64,000 bases of DNA from Geobacillus vulcani PSS1 (GCF_000733845.1 NZ_JPOI01000001.1:558001-622000); one strand, 5' to 3'; shown: positions 45,814 through 54,752, numbered from the stretch's first letter. Numbers and translations are program-made. Notes: generated by a model not told the origin, from the sequence alone.

Positions 45814-47331
45814 TTATGACTCGCTCGCATTCGCCTGTTCGGAAGCGATTGGCTTAGCCGTGACGGCCGATGCTGCGCCGCTCGTTGTGAGATTTTCAAG
45901 CAGCTGCTTGACATCGATGCCGGTCGATGCTTTTAACGTCTCTTGCAGGCTCGCCATTAAGTTCGTCGCGTATCCCGTGACGCGATTGGCGCCGCCGTTT
46001 GTTCCCGATCCCGTATCGACGATCGTCAGCTTCTCGATGTTCGCAAGCGGGCTCGCGACTTGTTTCGCGTATTCCGGAAGCATTTTGATGATCATGTCGA
46101 GCACGGCCGCCTGGCCATAGCGTTCGAACGCTTCGGCAATCTTTTGTTTCGCTTCCGCTTCGGCGAGACCTTTTAGGCGGATAATTTCCGCTTCCGCCTC
46201 CCCTTTCGCTTTCTCGGCCTCGGCTTTCGCCAGCCCGTCGAGACGGATGCGCTCGGCTTCCGCTTTGGCAAGCGTCTCAACGCGGTATTTTTGCGCGTCG
46301 GCTTCAGCGATTTGTTTCGCCTTTTCCGCCGCCGCTTTTTGTTCGATCGCGTAGCGTTCGGCGTCGGCTTTTTTCTTCACTTCCGAGTCGTATTGCCGCT
46401 CGCGGCGCAAAATTTCTTTTTCTTCGAGCTCAATTTGTTTTTGCCGCTCAATGATTTTAATTTGCATTTGTTGGGCCATCACTTCTTGCTTGGCCTTCGC
46501 TTCTTCAAGATGGTACGCCTGGTCGGCGCGCGCTTTGGCGATGTCTTGTTCGCGGCGGAATTCAGCGAGCTTGAGCTGGTTGATTTTTTCCGCTTCGGCG
46601 ATTTCCGTCAGCCGCTCGAGCTCCGCTTTGCGCGCTTCTTTATCCGCTTCGGCCCGCTTGATGCGCGTCTCTTTCTCCGCTTCGGCCGTCGCAATATCGG
46701 CGTCGCGCTTCACTTGGGCGATGCGCGGCTTCCCGAGCGCGTCGAGATAGCCGTTTTTGTCGCGCACGTCTTTGATCGTGAACGAGACGATGACAAGCCC
46801 CATTTTCGCGAGATCTTGCGAGGCGACGCGCTGCACTTCTTGCGAGAATTTGTCGCGGTTTTTGTAAATTTCCTCCACCGTCATCGATCCGAGGATCGAG
46901 CGGAGATGGCCTTCAAGCACTTCTTTCGCTTCGTTTTCCATGTCTTGGCGCGTTTTACCTAAAAACTGTTCGGCCGCGGTCGCGATTTCGCTGATCGAAC
47001 TTCCGACTTTGATGATCGCCACTCCGTCCGCCATGACGGGCACACCTTGTTCCGTATACACTTCCGGCGTCTGCACGTCGAGCTTGATCGACAATAAACT
47101 GAGCGGCTCGGCCTGCTGGAAAATCGGCACGACAAACGTGCCGCCGCCGCGGACGATTTTAATTTTGTTTCCCGATTCGTCCACGTGGACGTTTTTGCTT
47201 CCTAAATAGCTGCCGGTGACAATAAGCGCCTCATCCGGCCCGACCGTGCGGTAGCGGGCGATAAAAATGGCAATGAGTCCGACGAGAAGCAAGACGACAA
47301 CGCCAATAACAATCAACCATGGCGCAACCAT
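45814..47331 (-). CDS. floT: Flotillin FloT
   Basis: A 505-residue flotillin. An N-terminal hairpin membrane anchor (residues ~4-25) is followed by the PHB/SPFH domain (about 30-215) and a long coiled coil rich in Ala/Glu/Lys (about 215-400, with repeats such as RLDGLAKAEAEKAKGEAEAEI). It organises membrane microdomains. ATG at 47331 follows GAAAGGGGAACTGTC. The gene lies 21 bases after the NfeD gene, the conserved yuaF-yuaG (nfeD2-floT) operon. Confidence 0.96.
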   Translation of the reverse strand: MVAPWLIVIGVVVLLLVGLIAIFIARYRTVGPDEALIVTGSYLGSKNVHVDESGNKIKIVRGGGTFVVPIFQQAEPLSLLSIKLDVQTPEVYTEQGVPVMADGVAIIKVGSSISEIATAAEQFLGKTRQDMENEAKEVLEGHLRSILGSMTVEEIYKNRDKFSQEVQRVASQDLAKMGLVIVSFTIKDVRDKNGYLDALGKPRIAQVKRDADIATAEAEKETRIKRAEADKEARKAELERLTEIAEAEKINQLKLAEFRREQDIAKARADQAYHLEEAKAKQEVMAQQMQIKIIERQKQIELEEKEILRRERQYDSEVKKKADAERYAIEQKAAAEKAKQIAEADAQKYRVETLAKAEAERIRLDGLAKAEAEKAKGEAEAEIIRLKGLAEAEAKQKIAEAFERYGQAAVLDMIIKMLPEYAKQVASPLANIEKLTIVDTGSGTNGGANRVTGYATNLMASLQETLKASTGIDVKQLLENLTTSGAASAVTAKPIASEQANASES

Positions 47332-47352
47332 GACAGTTCCCCTTTCTTTGTT

Positions 47353-47892
47353 TTAGATGGAAAGATGATACGGATCGTGCCTCGCTACCACAGCGACGCC
47401 GTTTTCCATTTGCACGATAATGACCTCTTCCCCTGACGGAATGGCCTCATTGTTTGCGCTTTTCGCCGCTTTGGCCACCGCACCGCTTTGACGGGAGATG
47501 AGAATTTCGCCAAACCCATCCGGCGGCACGGACACGATCACCTTCGCCAGCGACCCTTCCAACTCGGCATCTGTATACCCAATTGACGCCTCAGCCGACC
47601 GAAGCGGCAAAAAAACGAAAAAGTGCAAAAGCAACACCACGACAAGCGCCACGCCGACGCTCAGCCAAACGATCCACCGCGACGCCCAATCCGTATACCA
47701 TTCCGCCAACAAACCGACCGCGCTCGCGACGATGAAAAACGATAAGACGAGCTGCGGGCTGAACAGCGGATGATCGGCCACATCGAACAGACCGTCAAGC
47801 ACATCGCTGAAGAAAAAATACAACACCGTCAGCAGCGCACTGACCACCAGCACGATCCCATATATGACCTCAGGCGGATGGCCAAAAATCAT
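47353..47892 (-). CDS. NfeD-family membrane protein (flotillin partner)
   Basis: A 179-residue NfeD2-type protein. It has three transmembrane helices (about residues 9-29, 48-66 and 72-93) and a C-terminal OB-fold domain (about 105-175, ending EEVIIVQMENGVAVVARHDPY) but no ClpP-like protease domain. It corresponds to B. subtilis YuaF, which works with flotillin at the membrane. ATG at 47892 follows AAGGAGGGAGGG. First gene of the floT operon. Confidence 0.92.
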   Translation of the reverse strand: MIFGHPPEVIYGIVLVVSALLTVLYFFFSDVLDGLFDVADHPLFSPQLVLSFFIVASAVGLLAEWYTDWASRWIVWLSVGVALVVVLLLHFFVFLPLRSAEASIGYTDAELEGSLAKVIVSVPPDGFGEILISRQSGAVAKAAKSANNEAIPSGEEVIIVQMENGVAVVARHDPYHLSI

Positions 47893-48107
47893 TTCCCTCC
47901 CTCCTTTCGCCTTTACCTATTGATACGGGCGAGGCAGCGGGTGGTTTCATCATTTTTCCAATGGTATAAAAATTCGACAAATTCTTTCCTATTTCCTTTC
48001 TTTGAACAAAAAACTTCTGTGAAAAAGGCTGTGGTCAGGCAGGATTTTGCCTTGCATGGATCGAATAAAACAAATGGGAGTTTAAAAATAAAGTAGGGAG
48101 GAAGACC

Positions 48108-48794
48108 ATGTCAGAAACGCGCATTGACCATGATCGCCTGTTTAAAGAGTTGTTAAGCACGTTTTTTGAAGAATTCGTTCTCCTCTTCTTCCCACGCGTA
48201 TACGAGCATGTTGACTTTAACCATCTTTCCTTTTTATCAGAAGAAGTGTTGACCGATGTTACTGCAGGGGAAAAACATCGAGTCGATCTATTGATCGAGA
48301 CAAAGCTAAAAGGGGAAGATGGACTGATCATTGTCCACATCGAACACCAAAGCTACATCCAACCCGCTTTTTCAGAGCGAATGTTCATTTATTTCAGCCG
48401 TTTATTTCAAAAACACCGCCGCCGTATTCTTCCGATCGCTATCTTCAGCTATGACGCCACCCGTAATGAACCTTCCTCTTTCACTGTGGAGTTTCCGTTT
48501 TGGACCGTTCTCGATTTCCGTTTTTTGACCATAGAATTGCGCAAACTCCCGTGGCGCGAGTACATCCGCCATGACAACCCGGTCGCCGCCGCTCTGTTAA
48601 GCAAAATGGGGTATAATGAAGATGAGAAGGTGGAAGTGAAAAAGGAATTTTTGCGCATGCTCATCCGCCTCGAGCTCGATGAGGCGAAACAGCGTCTGTT
48701 GTTCGGCTTTTTCGAAACATATTTGCGGTTATCGGATGAAGAAGAAATCCGACTGCGAAATGAGGTGAATACAATGGAAGAGAAGGAGGTGACA
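48108..48794 (+). pseudogene. Rpn-family (PD-(D/E)XK) nuclease/transposase gene, 5' part, split by an IS607-like element
   Basis: About 228 residues from MSETRIDHDRLFKELL to EEKEVT. They match residues 1-222 or so of the intact gene at 62417-63325 closely, including the PD-(D/E)XK core (HRVDLLIETKLKGED...VHIEHQ), the segment FLRMLIRLELDEAKQRLL and the Glu-rich linker. The reading frame is cut by the IS607-like element between GTGAC (48789-48793) and GTAAC (50643-50647); the gene resumes at 50646. Start ATG follows GGGAGGAAGACC. The split protein would lack its C-terminal repeat region. Confidence 0.88.
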
Positions 48795-48860
48795 CACAGT
48801 TGAAATAAATTTATAAAATTTCGTAAAACTCTATATACAATTTATAAATAGGTGATAATT

Positions 48861-49304
48861 GTGAAGTATTACAGTATAGGGCAATTTGCCAAACTAATAG
48901 GGAAAACAGAGCACACATTAAGAGATTGGGATAAATCTGGTGTATTAAAACCTGCATATGTTGCGCCATCGGGGTTTAGAAGGCTGGTGAAAAACAGCTG
49001 TTTCCCCTGCTCAATGGATGAACATATGAAAAAAAGTACTGATGCTACAAAGTTTTTCTATTTGAGAAATGATGCCGGGAAGCCCCATGTTCCCTTAAAT
49101 CACCGGCCCTTTAGATATTACTCACAAGAACAGCTCAATCATTTTCTTGGTATAAAAAATAGGAAACGCGAGAGAAAAATTGTAGGCTATTGCAGAGTGT
49201 CAAGCGGTTCAAATCATCACATTATGTTGTAAATTGCAGGGGAAAAGAGCAAATAAAGCCAAGAAAATGATTCAGGAGTTGGTAAAAGATGATCAAGACT
49301 TATA
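48861..49304 (+). pseudogene. tnpA: IS607 serine recombinase tnpA, broken by a MITE and an internal deletion
   Basis: The MerR-like N-terminus (KYYSIGQFAKLIGKTEHTLRDWDKSGVLKPAYVAPSGFR) continues after the MITE with YYSQEQLNHFLGIKNRKRERKIVGYCRVSS, the serine-recombinase start. Then most of the catalytic domain is missing; in another frame GKRANKAKKMIQELVKDDQDL, the normal C-terminus, survives up to 49304. So about 100 residues are deleted. The MITE plus its duplication adds 135 bases, a multiple of 3, so the frame stays open through it. No active recombinase can be made. Confidence 0.85.
48976..49114 (+). repeat. MITE-like dispersed repeat copy R5, inside tnpA
   Basis: A 131-bp element (48980-49110) between TTAG direct repeats (48976-48979 and 49111-49114). 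Ends: AAGGCTGGTGAAAAACAGCT and AAATCACCGGCCCT. Removing it plus one TTAG restores the tnpA codons for PSGFRYYSQEQ, which proves insertion and fixes the ends and 4-bp target duplication. Confidence 0.92.
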
Positions 49305-50473
49305 AAGTTATGCTTTTGCCAAACAATAAGCAAAGAACAAAGTTATTTGAGTGTGCAGGCGTATCCCGATGGGCATACAATTGGGCATTGGCTACACAAC
49401 AAGAAAACTACAAAAATGGCGGAACGTTTTTAAACGATAATGAGTTAAGGAAAATGCTGACACAATTAAAAAAGCAAAAAGAATATGCTTGGCTTAACCA
49501 TTACTCAAATAATATAACAAAACAAGCAATTAAAGATGCCTGTCAAGCGTACAAAAACTTCTTTGAAGGCAGGACGAAGTTTCCAAAATTTAAGTCAAAA
49601 AAGAGAAGCAAACCAAGTTTTTATCAAGATACAGCAAAAATAAAAATCACAAAAACGCATGTAAAATTGGAAAAGCTGACTACTTCGAAGAAAAAGAACA
49701 AGCAAAAATTGAATGATGTTAAGTTAGCTGAAAAAGGCAGAATCCCAACAGGGAGTAATATAAAATATCTCAACCCAAGAATCACGTTTGACGGAATAAA
49801 TTGGTGGCTTACTATTGGAGTTGAAGAAGTTGAAAACAAAAACCAAAATTATACTGACGGCATAGGCATCGATTTAGGGGTGAAAGATTTAGCTGTCGTT
49901 AGCAACGGGCAGAAGTTTCGCAATATAAACAAATCAAACAAAGTGAAGAAGTTGGAGAAAAGGCTGAAACGGTTGCAACGTAAACGATCAAGGAAATATG
50001 AGAAAAATAAAATAAAAACAGAAGGAGGTGAATTCCGTTACAGAAAAACAAACAATATAAAAAAGTTGGAATTCCTTGTTCGAAAGACCTATCGAAGGCT
50101 AAAACACATCAGGCACAATTATATTCATCAAATCACTGCATCTTTGGTGAAAACCAAGCCAGAGTATGTAGTCATGGAGAGCTTAAATACTCATGGAATG
50201 CTAAAGAACAGAAAGCTATCGAAAGCCATCCAAGAACAAACATTCCATGAGTTCACGAGACAGATGGAATATAAGTGTGCTTGGAATGGGATCAAGTTGA
50301 TACTTGCCGATCGATTCTTTCCTTCGTCTAAAACTTGCAGCCATTGTGGGGCTGTAAAAGAGAAACTTTCTTTGTCAGAAAGAACGTTTGTATGTGATGA
50401 ATGTGGAAATAAAATAGACAGGGATGTGAACGCAAGTATAAACTTAAAAAAATATGGTAAGTCAATAGCCTAG
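49289..50473 (+). CDS. tnpB: TnpB-like RNA-guided nuclease (IS607 type)
   Basis: A 394-residue TnpB with all RuvC motifs: RuvC-I GIGIDLGVKDLAVV, RuvC-II VVMESLNTHGM (catalytic Glu), zinc ribbon CSHCGAVKEKLS...CDECG and RuvC-III DRDVNASINL. The N-terminal helix-turn-helix (KLFECAGVSRWAYNWALA) and basic bridge region are complete. ATG at 49289 follows TTCAGGAGTTGGTAAAAG and overlaps the end of the tnpA remnant. It could still act as an RNA-guided nuclease although its recombinase partner is dead. Confidence 0.96.
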   Translation: MIKTYKVMLLPNNKQRTKLFECAGVSRWAYNWALATQQENYKNGGTFLNDNELRKMLTQLKKQKEYAWLNHYSNNITKQAIKDACQAYKNFFEGRTKFPKFKSKKRSKPSFYQDTAKIKITKTHVKLEKLTTSKKKNKQKLNDVKLAEKGRIPTGSNIKYLNPRITFDGINWWLTIGVEEVENKNQNYTDGIGIDLGVKDLAVVSNGQKFRNINKSNKVKKLEKRLKRLQRKRSRKYEKNKIKTEGGEFRYRKTNNIKKLEFLVRKTYRRLKHIRHNYIHQITASLVKTKPEYVVMESLNTHGMLKNRKLSKAIQEQTFHEFTRQMEYKCAWNGIKLILADRFFPSSKTCSHCGAVKEKLSLSERTFVCDECGNKIDRDVNASINLKKYGKSIA

Positions 50474-50645
50474 CACGAAAAGCGGTTATTGACATGTACC
50501 CATTCGTTAGTGGGGAATTGAAGCCTTCGGAGCACCACATCCAACGAGAGTAGCTTTGGCGAAATCGGGTGCGATGAACAAGGAAAGAAACATAGGTCTT
50601 TATAAGATTTTTAACTATCTTATAAAGCCTTATAAGTTTTCTGTA
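50474..50645 (+). ncRNA. Candidate reRNA (omegaRNA) of the IS607-like element
   Basis: The non-coding stretch between tnpB and the element end holds paired segments (GAAGCCTTCGGAGC, CCAACGAGAG) and lies where TnpB guide scaffolds are normally encoded. The guide would begin at about 50646, in the 3' half of the split Rpn gene. Based on family knowledge; structure not computed. Confidence 0.45.
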
Positions 50646-50858
50646 ACGGCTGCCAAAGTCATGGAACTCATCGTTTCATACGAGCAGAAAGGCATGGAGA
50701 AAGGAATAGAGAAAGGAATAGAGAAAGGCTTGGAGAAAGGAATGGAAAAAGCGAAGCTGGATGTTGCGAAACGAATGTTGGCAAAAGGATATGATGCCGA
50801 CACGATTCATGAACTGACCGGGCTGCCGCTTGAAAAGATTGAACAATTGAAGAAATAA
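50646..50858 (+). pseudogene. Rpn-family gene, 3' part
   Basis: About 70 residues, TAAKVMELIVSYEQKG followed by four MEKGIEKG-type repeats and a C-terminal helix pair (AKRMLAKGYDADTIHELTGLPLEKIEQLKK). It continues the gene at 48108 in the original frame. In the intact homologue the same place reads KVLELIISYEQKG then a repeat-rich linker. Separated from its start by the IS607-like element. Confidence 0.88.
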
Positions 50859-50956
50859 TACGGAGACAAGAGCCTTCCTCCCTGGCATTCCATTCCGGAT
50901 TGTCGTCCTTCGATCTCTCCAAAACTTTGAGAAATCCCCCAGGGAGAAAGGCCTCT

Positions 50957-51319
50957 TTATCGCTGTTCCCATCCATTTTGCCTGACAGTCCGATCCTCTG
51001 AAAGCCCAATCCGCTCAAGCTCACGCCCCAAGCGTCCCGTAAGCATCAGCCCGTACATGTGAAAATCAGCTCGGAGCGACCAAAGCGGGTGGCCAAAGGT
51101 GGCGGGTTTGTTTCCTTCGATAAAAAAGTGGCTGAACCAAGCGAGCGTGTAGACGGCAATCGGCGCGCCAAGCAGCCACCATGCATTCCCCGTTACAGCC
51201 GCGATGATGATGAACAAAAAGACAACACTCGTTCCGACAAAATGCCACCACCGCGTCGCTCGTTTGCGGTGCTGGGTCAAATAGAACGGCCAAAATTCTT
51301 CATAGTCGCGGAATCTCAC
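50957..51319 (-). CDS. DUF962/Mpo1-like membrane protein
   Basis: A 120-residue protein with the DUF962 start RFRDYEEFWPFYLTQHRKRATRWWHFVGT, two transmembrane helices (about residues 30-47 and 50-68) and the conserved SHFFIEGNKPATFGHPLWSL. Yeast Mpo1 of this family is an Fe2+ dioxygenase acting on 2-hydroxy fatty acids, and the His residues needed for metal binding (in YLTQH, WWHF, SHFF, FGHP) are present. GTG at 51319 follows GGGGGTGAGG. A longer in-frame version runs into a gene remnant and is not credible. Confidence 0.88.
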   Translation of the reverse strand: MRFRDYEEFWPFYLTQHRKRATRWWHFVGTSVVFLFIIIAAVTGNAWWLLGAPIAVYTLAWFSHFFIEGNKPATFGHPLWSLRADFHMYGLMLTGRLGRELERIGLSEDRTVRQNGWEQR

Positions 51320-51414
51320 TTCCCTCACCCCCTTTCGCTTCCGCCGCTGCAACCCGCCGCTCGCGAATGGGCCGAGCGAGCAGCCCCCGGTCATGTACCA
51401 AAACAGCACGAACG

Positions 51415-51600
51415 ACAATCATGTCCACCATTGTCCTTTGACGAGCGACTGTTGCCAATCATCGAACTCATCGATGCCGCCCTTGACGATCGGCGCAGGC
51501 GCAGCGGGCGAATAGAAGCGGCGAACCGCTCCGTGAACGGCCGCCACGCCAACAAGGAACGTGACGATGACCAACCTTCACCCTCCATAGCGGCATCTAG
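51415..51600 (-). pseudogene. Decayed, partly deleted copy of the neighbouring membrane-protein gene
   Basis: The minus strand reads LVGVAAVHGAVRRFYS, then after a deletion DEFDDWQQSLVKGQWW and a stop. This corresponds to LLVGVVMLVKGTVRRLYS and DPFEYWQQSLIEGQWW near the N-terminus of the adjacent gene (51610-52998). It is a tandem-duplication remnant. Confidence 0.7.
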
Positions 51601-51609
51601 TACCATTGC

Positions 51610-52998
51610 TTATTGAATGTCATCCATGACACAAAATGTCTGCAAGTTGTGTTCTTGTTTTGGCACATTCAGGCGCGACACCGGTTGAGCCGTGCGCAAA
51701 TGAAAGATTTGCATTTCCCCTGCATGATCCGACTCGCTTCCTGCGGGCGGCTCCAATAGCACATACACATAGTCGCCATGAAATCGGGCTTCCCAGTACG
51801 ATGCGGGCAGTTCGTGTTTTTCGATCGGCTGGAACTGAGCGTTCAAAGCCATCCATCCCGATTTCTCCCGCTGTACGTAGCTCACCCACAGCGTGTCTCC
51901 TTGTACTTGGAGCTGATCGAATCGTGTTTCCTCCTCTCCTGTATCCCAATACGCCACTCGCCATGAACGCAAATCAATGATGGTGAGACGAGGCTTCGTG
52001 GCGATGACAAGGTGGTTGCGGAAAGCCGCCATCGATCGGGCGGAAGAAGTGAGCAACGGAATTTCTTTCACGACCTCGCCGCGTTGATCGATCACATACA
52101 ATACGCCTTGTTCCTTTTCAATCACATCGGCGAACACATAGAAATACGGCGCTACGTGCAAAACTTGAAGAACGTAAGGAGGGAACCGTTTAGAAAATAG
52201 CAATTTCCCCTCTTTTCGTACTTCGAGTTTATTCGTTTTTACATCTTGGTTGAGCGAACGAATATCCCACTCTCCCTGCAACGAGGCAAAGGAAAGAGGG
52301 CTGGAGAGCGCTTCTTGATCGGTAACAGTCCATTTGCCTGGATTCAGTCGATACACATACCTTCCCGTATAATCGGACCACAACAACAGTTCCTTTGTTG
52401 AGGAAACGGGCGAAAGGTGAGAGATTCCAACCGCTTTGAGCGTCACCACTTTGCGCACATGATGTTCGTCCGCCTCCACGATATATGACTCTCGCTCTAA
52501 CGGATGAGAATACAAAAAGAAAATACGCGCCGACGGATCTTGCGGCAAGCGGGCTTTGGACGGCTCGTACGTCCGCACTGAAGAGACAACGGAATCGTCA
52601 ATGTTCTGCACCCAATACACGATGACAGGCGCAGCTGCCGCCAGCACCACCCATATCCATCTCTGCCGCTTCCACCAAACTTGTCCTTCCTTTTGACCTC
52701 CTATGCGTTGAACAAGCCATGCCCAGTACCATACGATGTAAAGGAACAACGCAAGCGACAGCCACGCCCACCATTGTCCTTCGATAAGGGATTGTTGCCA
52801 ATACTCGAACGGATCGACACCGACCCTGGCGATCGTGTGAAAATTGTTCAGAAAAAAGAGCGGCACTGCGAGCACCGCAGCGAGCGAATACAAGCGGCGA
52901 ACCGTCCCTTTCACTAGCATCACCACACCGACGAGCAGCGTTGCGATGCATATGACGTAGTACAACATTGTCATCCATAACGGTGCACTTGGACCCAT
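51610..52998 (-). CDS. Membrane protein with large beta-rich domain, unknown function
   Basis: A 462-residue protein I do not recognise. The first ~150 residues hold four transmembrane helices (starting about residues 5, 28, 68 and 105). The remainder is a soluble beta-rich region with recurring Trp/Tyr-rich strands (VGISHLSPVSSTKELLLWSDYTGRYVYRLN; RSMAAFRNHLVIATKPRLTIIDLRSWRVAYWD), which suggests a beta-propeller outside the membrane. ATG at 52998 follows GGAAGGGGATGCAAC. A decayed partial copy lies directly downstream. No operon partner is evident. Confidence 0.8.
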   Translation of the reverse strand: MGPSAPLWMTMLYYVICIATLLVGVVMLVKGTVRRLYSLAAVLAVPLFFLNNFHTIARVGVDPFEYWQQSLIEGQWWAWLSLALFLYIVWYWAWLVQRIGGQKEGQVWWKRQRWIWVVLAAAAPVIVYWVQNIDDSVVSSVRTYEPSKARLPQDPSARIFFLYSHPLERESYIVEADEHHVRKVVTLKAVGISHLSPVSSTKELLLWSDYTGRYVYRLNPGKWTVTDQEALSSPLSFASLQGEWDIRSLNQDVKTNKLEVRKEGKLLFSKRFPPYVLQVLHVAPYFYVFADVIEKEQGVLYVIDQRGEVVKEIPLLTSSARSMAAFRNHLVIATKPRLTIIDLRSWRVAYWDTGEEETRFDQLQVQGDTLWVSYVQREKSGWMALNAQFQPIEKHELPASYWEARFHGDYVYVLLEPPAGSESDHAGEMQIFHLRTAQPVSRLNVPKQEHNLQTFCVMDDIQ

Positions 52999-53146
52999 GT
53001 TGCATCCCCTTCCAGTCATGATAGTTGGAATATTCGATGAGATGGAGACGGTTTCCTTCTTTATGGAAAGATTCCCCCCCAGTTGAAAGAATACGCATCC
53101 GCCACCAAAAACGGTGTCTGTCTATTCTCGGGTCAAAAGGTTCCTC

Positions 53147-53275
53147 CTAGGATCCCGGTGATTTACTTAGAATCCTCTATTTTCATTAATCAGGAAAATT
53201 TAGTAAAACATGCTTTTGCTTCTCGTCCAGCTTCGTCGATGTTCCAAGTATGCTCATTTTTCACTGGCCTTCTAG
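53147..53275 (-). repeat. MITE-like dispersed repeat copy R7
   Basis: A 121-bp element (53151-53271) between CTAG repeats (53147-53150 and 53272-53275). On the minus strand it starts AAGGCCAGTGAAAAATG and ends AAATCACCGGGATC. It abuts copy R6, sharing the middle CTAG. Confidence 0.75.
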
Positions 53276-53399
53276 GAGACCGGTGATTAAATCGTGCATA
53301 CCGCTTCCCGGCATCGTTTCTCAAATAGAAAAACCTTGCAACACTGCGCACATTCACTCATCGATCAAGGGAAACCGCTGTTTTTCAACAGCCTTTTAG
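53272..53399 (-). repeat. MITE-like dispersed repeat copy R6
   Basis: About 120 bp (53276-53395), minus orientation: AAGGCTGTTGAAAAACAGCG at one end and TTTAATCACCGGTCTC at the other, flanked by CTAG and TTAG. Its body shares GCAAGGTTTTTCTATTTGAG and GATGCCGGGAAGC with copy R5. Confidence 0.75.
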
Positions 53400-53494
53400 C
53401 TATATGAAGAAAATAGATGACCCGCGTTGGTTGCTAATCATCGGGAAAGTGGTTTCACGCGCCAGCCTTTCGCCTGTCGATATTTTATGTGAAT

Positions 53495-53540
53495 GAAAAC
53501 CGCCTCTTTCCCACTGATCCGATGGAAAAGAGGCGGTTTC
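53495..53540 (-). terminator. Terminator of the htrA gene
   Basis: AACCGCCTCTTT (53498-53509) pairs with AAAGAGGCGGTT (53527-53538); TTTTCATTC follows on the minus strand. Confidence 0.88.
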
Positions 53541-53543
53541 TTC

Positions 53544-54752
53544 TTACGACTGGCTGTTTTCTCTCGCCTTGAGCGTGACAGATACGGTTGTCTCAAACCC
53601 ATCACGATAAATTGTCAGTTTGATGCGATCGCCGACCGCTGTTTTCGTGTACAAATATTTGCGCAAGGCGCTGACGCTGTCGATTTTCTGGCCGTTGATC
53701 GCCGTGATGACGTCTTTCGATTTCAAGCCCGCGTCGGCCGCCGGCGAGAACGGTTCAACCGAGGTGATGGCCGCACCATATGTTACGTTGGACGGCAATT
53801 TCAGCTCATCGGCGCGCACATCATCGGACAAATCCGCGACATCGACGAGCTGGACGCCAAGATACGGGCGTTTGACTTTCCCGTCTTTCATCAGCTGTTC
53901 GACGATCGGCTTGACGTTTTCGCTCGGGATGGCAAAGCCGAGCCCTTCGACGCCTGTTTCGGCGATTTTCATGCTGTTGATGCCGATGACTTGCCCCGCG
54001 CTGTTAATGAGCGCGCCGCCGCTGTTGCCCGGGTTGATCGCCGCATCCGTCTGGATGACGTCAATCTCCCAGTCGCCCGCTGAAGTGGACACCGGCATCG
54101 TCCGTTTGCCGCTGACGATTCCTTCCGTCACCGTCCGCGACAAGTCAAGACCAAGCGGGTTGCCGATGGCCGCGACCGGCTCACCGATTTGCACGTTCGC
54201 CGAGTCGCCGAAGCTCGCCACTTTCGTTACGCCATCAGCTGGAATTTTCAAGACGGCGAGGTCCGTCAGCGCATCAGCGCCGACGATGTCCGCTTTCACT
54301 TTTTTGCCGTTCGCGAGCGCCACCTCGACTTTATTCGCTCCTTCGATGACATGGTTGTTCGTCACAATGTACGCCGTATTGCCCTCTTTTTTGAAAATCA
54401 CGCCTGAGCCTGTCCCAGCTTCGGTATCTTGCGCTTGATCGGAGAAAAAGTCGACTTGCTTCTGGATGTTGACGACGCCGACGACGGCATCGGCGACTTT
54501 GTTGATGGCGGCGATCATGTTCGTTTTCGTATTCGCCGTCGGCTGCAGCGGCAAGGCGTCGCTTTTTTGCTCAGTCGTTTGCGCCGCTTGAGTGGGGGCG
54601 GCGCCTTCTTGATTCAACCATTTCGGTGCCACATACCATGTCGCTGCGCTGCCGATCACCGCCCCAGCGACAGAAGCAGCAAGCCACGATACGAAGCGGC
54701 CGCGCCGTTTCGGCTGCGGAGTAGGGGTTGGTTCAAATGGCATCATGTCCAT
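53544..54752 (-). CDS. HtrA/DegP-like serine protease (S1C)
   Basis: A 402-residue membrane-anchored protease. One N-terminal helix (about residues 22-40) places the protease domain outside the cell. The catalytic triad is visible: His in VTNNHVIEGA, Asp in ALTDLAVLKI, Ser in NPGNSGGALI. A single PDZ domain follows (about 295-390, YLGVQLVDVADL...). It degrades or refolds misfolded exported proteins. ATG at 54752 follows AGGAGGAGATGACCG. It is near a two-component system that resembles the B. subtilis CssRS arrangement; no CssR-like site was seen just upstream of this gene. Confidence 0.95.
   Translation of the reverse strand: MDMMPFEPTPTPQPKRRGRFVSWLAASVAGAVIGSAATWYVAPKWLNQEGAAPTQAAQTTEQKSDALPLQPTANTKTNMIAAINKVADAVVGVVNIQKQVDFFSDQAQDTEAGTGSGVIFKKEGNTAYIVTNNHVIEGANKVEVALANGKKVKADIVGADALTDLAVLKIPADGVTKVASFGDSANVQIGEPVAAIGNPLGLDLSRTVTEGIVSGKRTMPVSTSAGDWEIDVIQTDAAINPGNSGGALINSAGQVIGINSMKIAETGVEGLGFAIPSENVKPIVEQLMKDGKVKRPYLGVQLVDVADLSDDVRADELKLPSNVTYGAAITSVEPFSPAADAGLKSKDVITAINGQKIDSVSALRKYLYTKTAVGDRIKLTIYRDGFETTVSVTLKARENSQS

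Larger units (their letters stand above)
48794..50645 (+). mobile_element. IS607-like element with defective tnpA and intact tnpB
   Basis: About 1.85 kb inserted in the Rpn-family gene. Joining the outer sequences (GAG GTG AC | G GCT GCC AAA) restores the host frame EKEVTAAKVMELIVSYEQ. Both ends are AT-rich and carry TTATAAA-type motifs (48806-48850 and 50598-50640). It encodes a serine-recombinase remnant and TnpB, and it carries a MITE. Confidence 0.85.

Noticed and set aside
46291..46962. Open frame of 223 codons antisense to floT
   Set aside because: Produced by the repetitive Glu/Ala/Lys codons of the flotillin coiled coil; Phe/Arg/Leu-rich nonsense composition.
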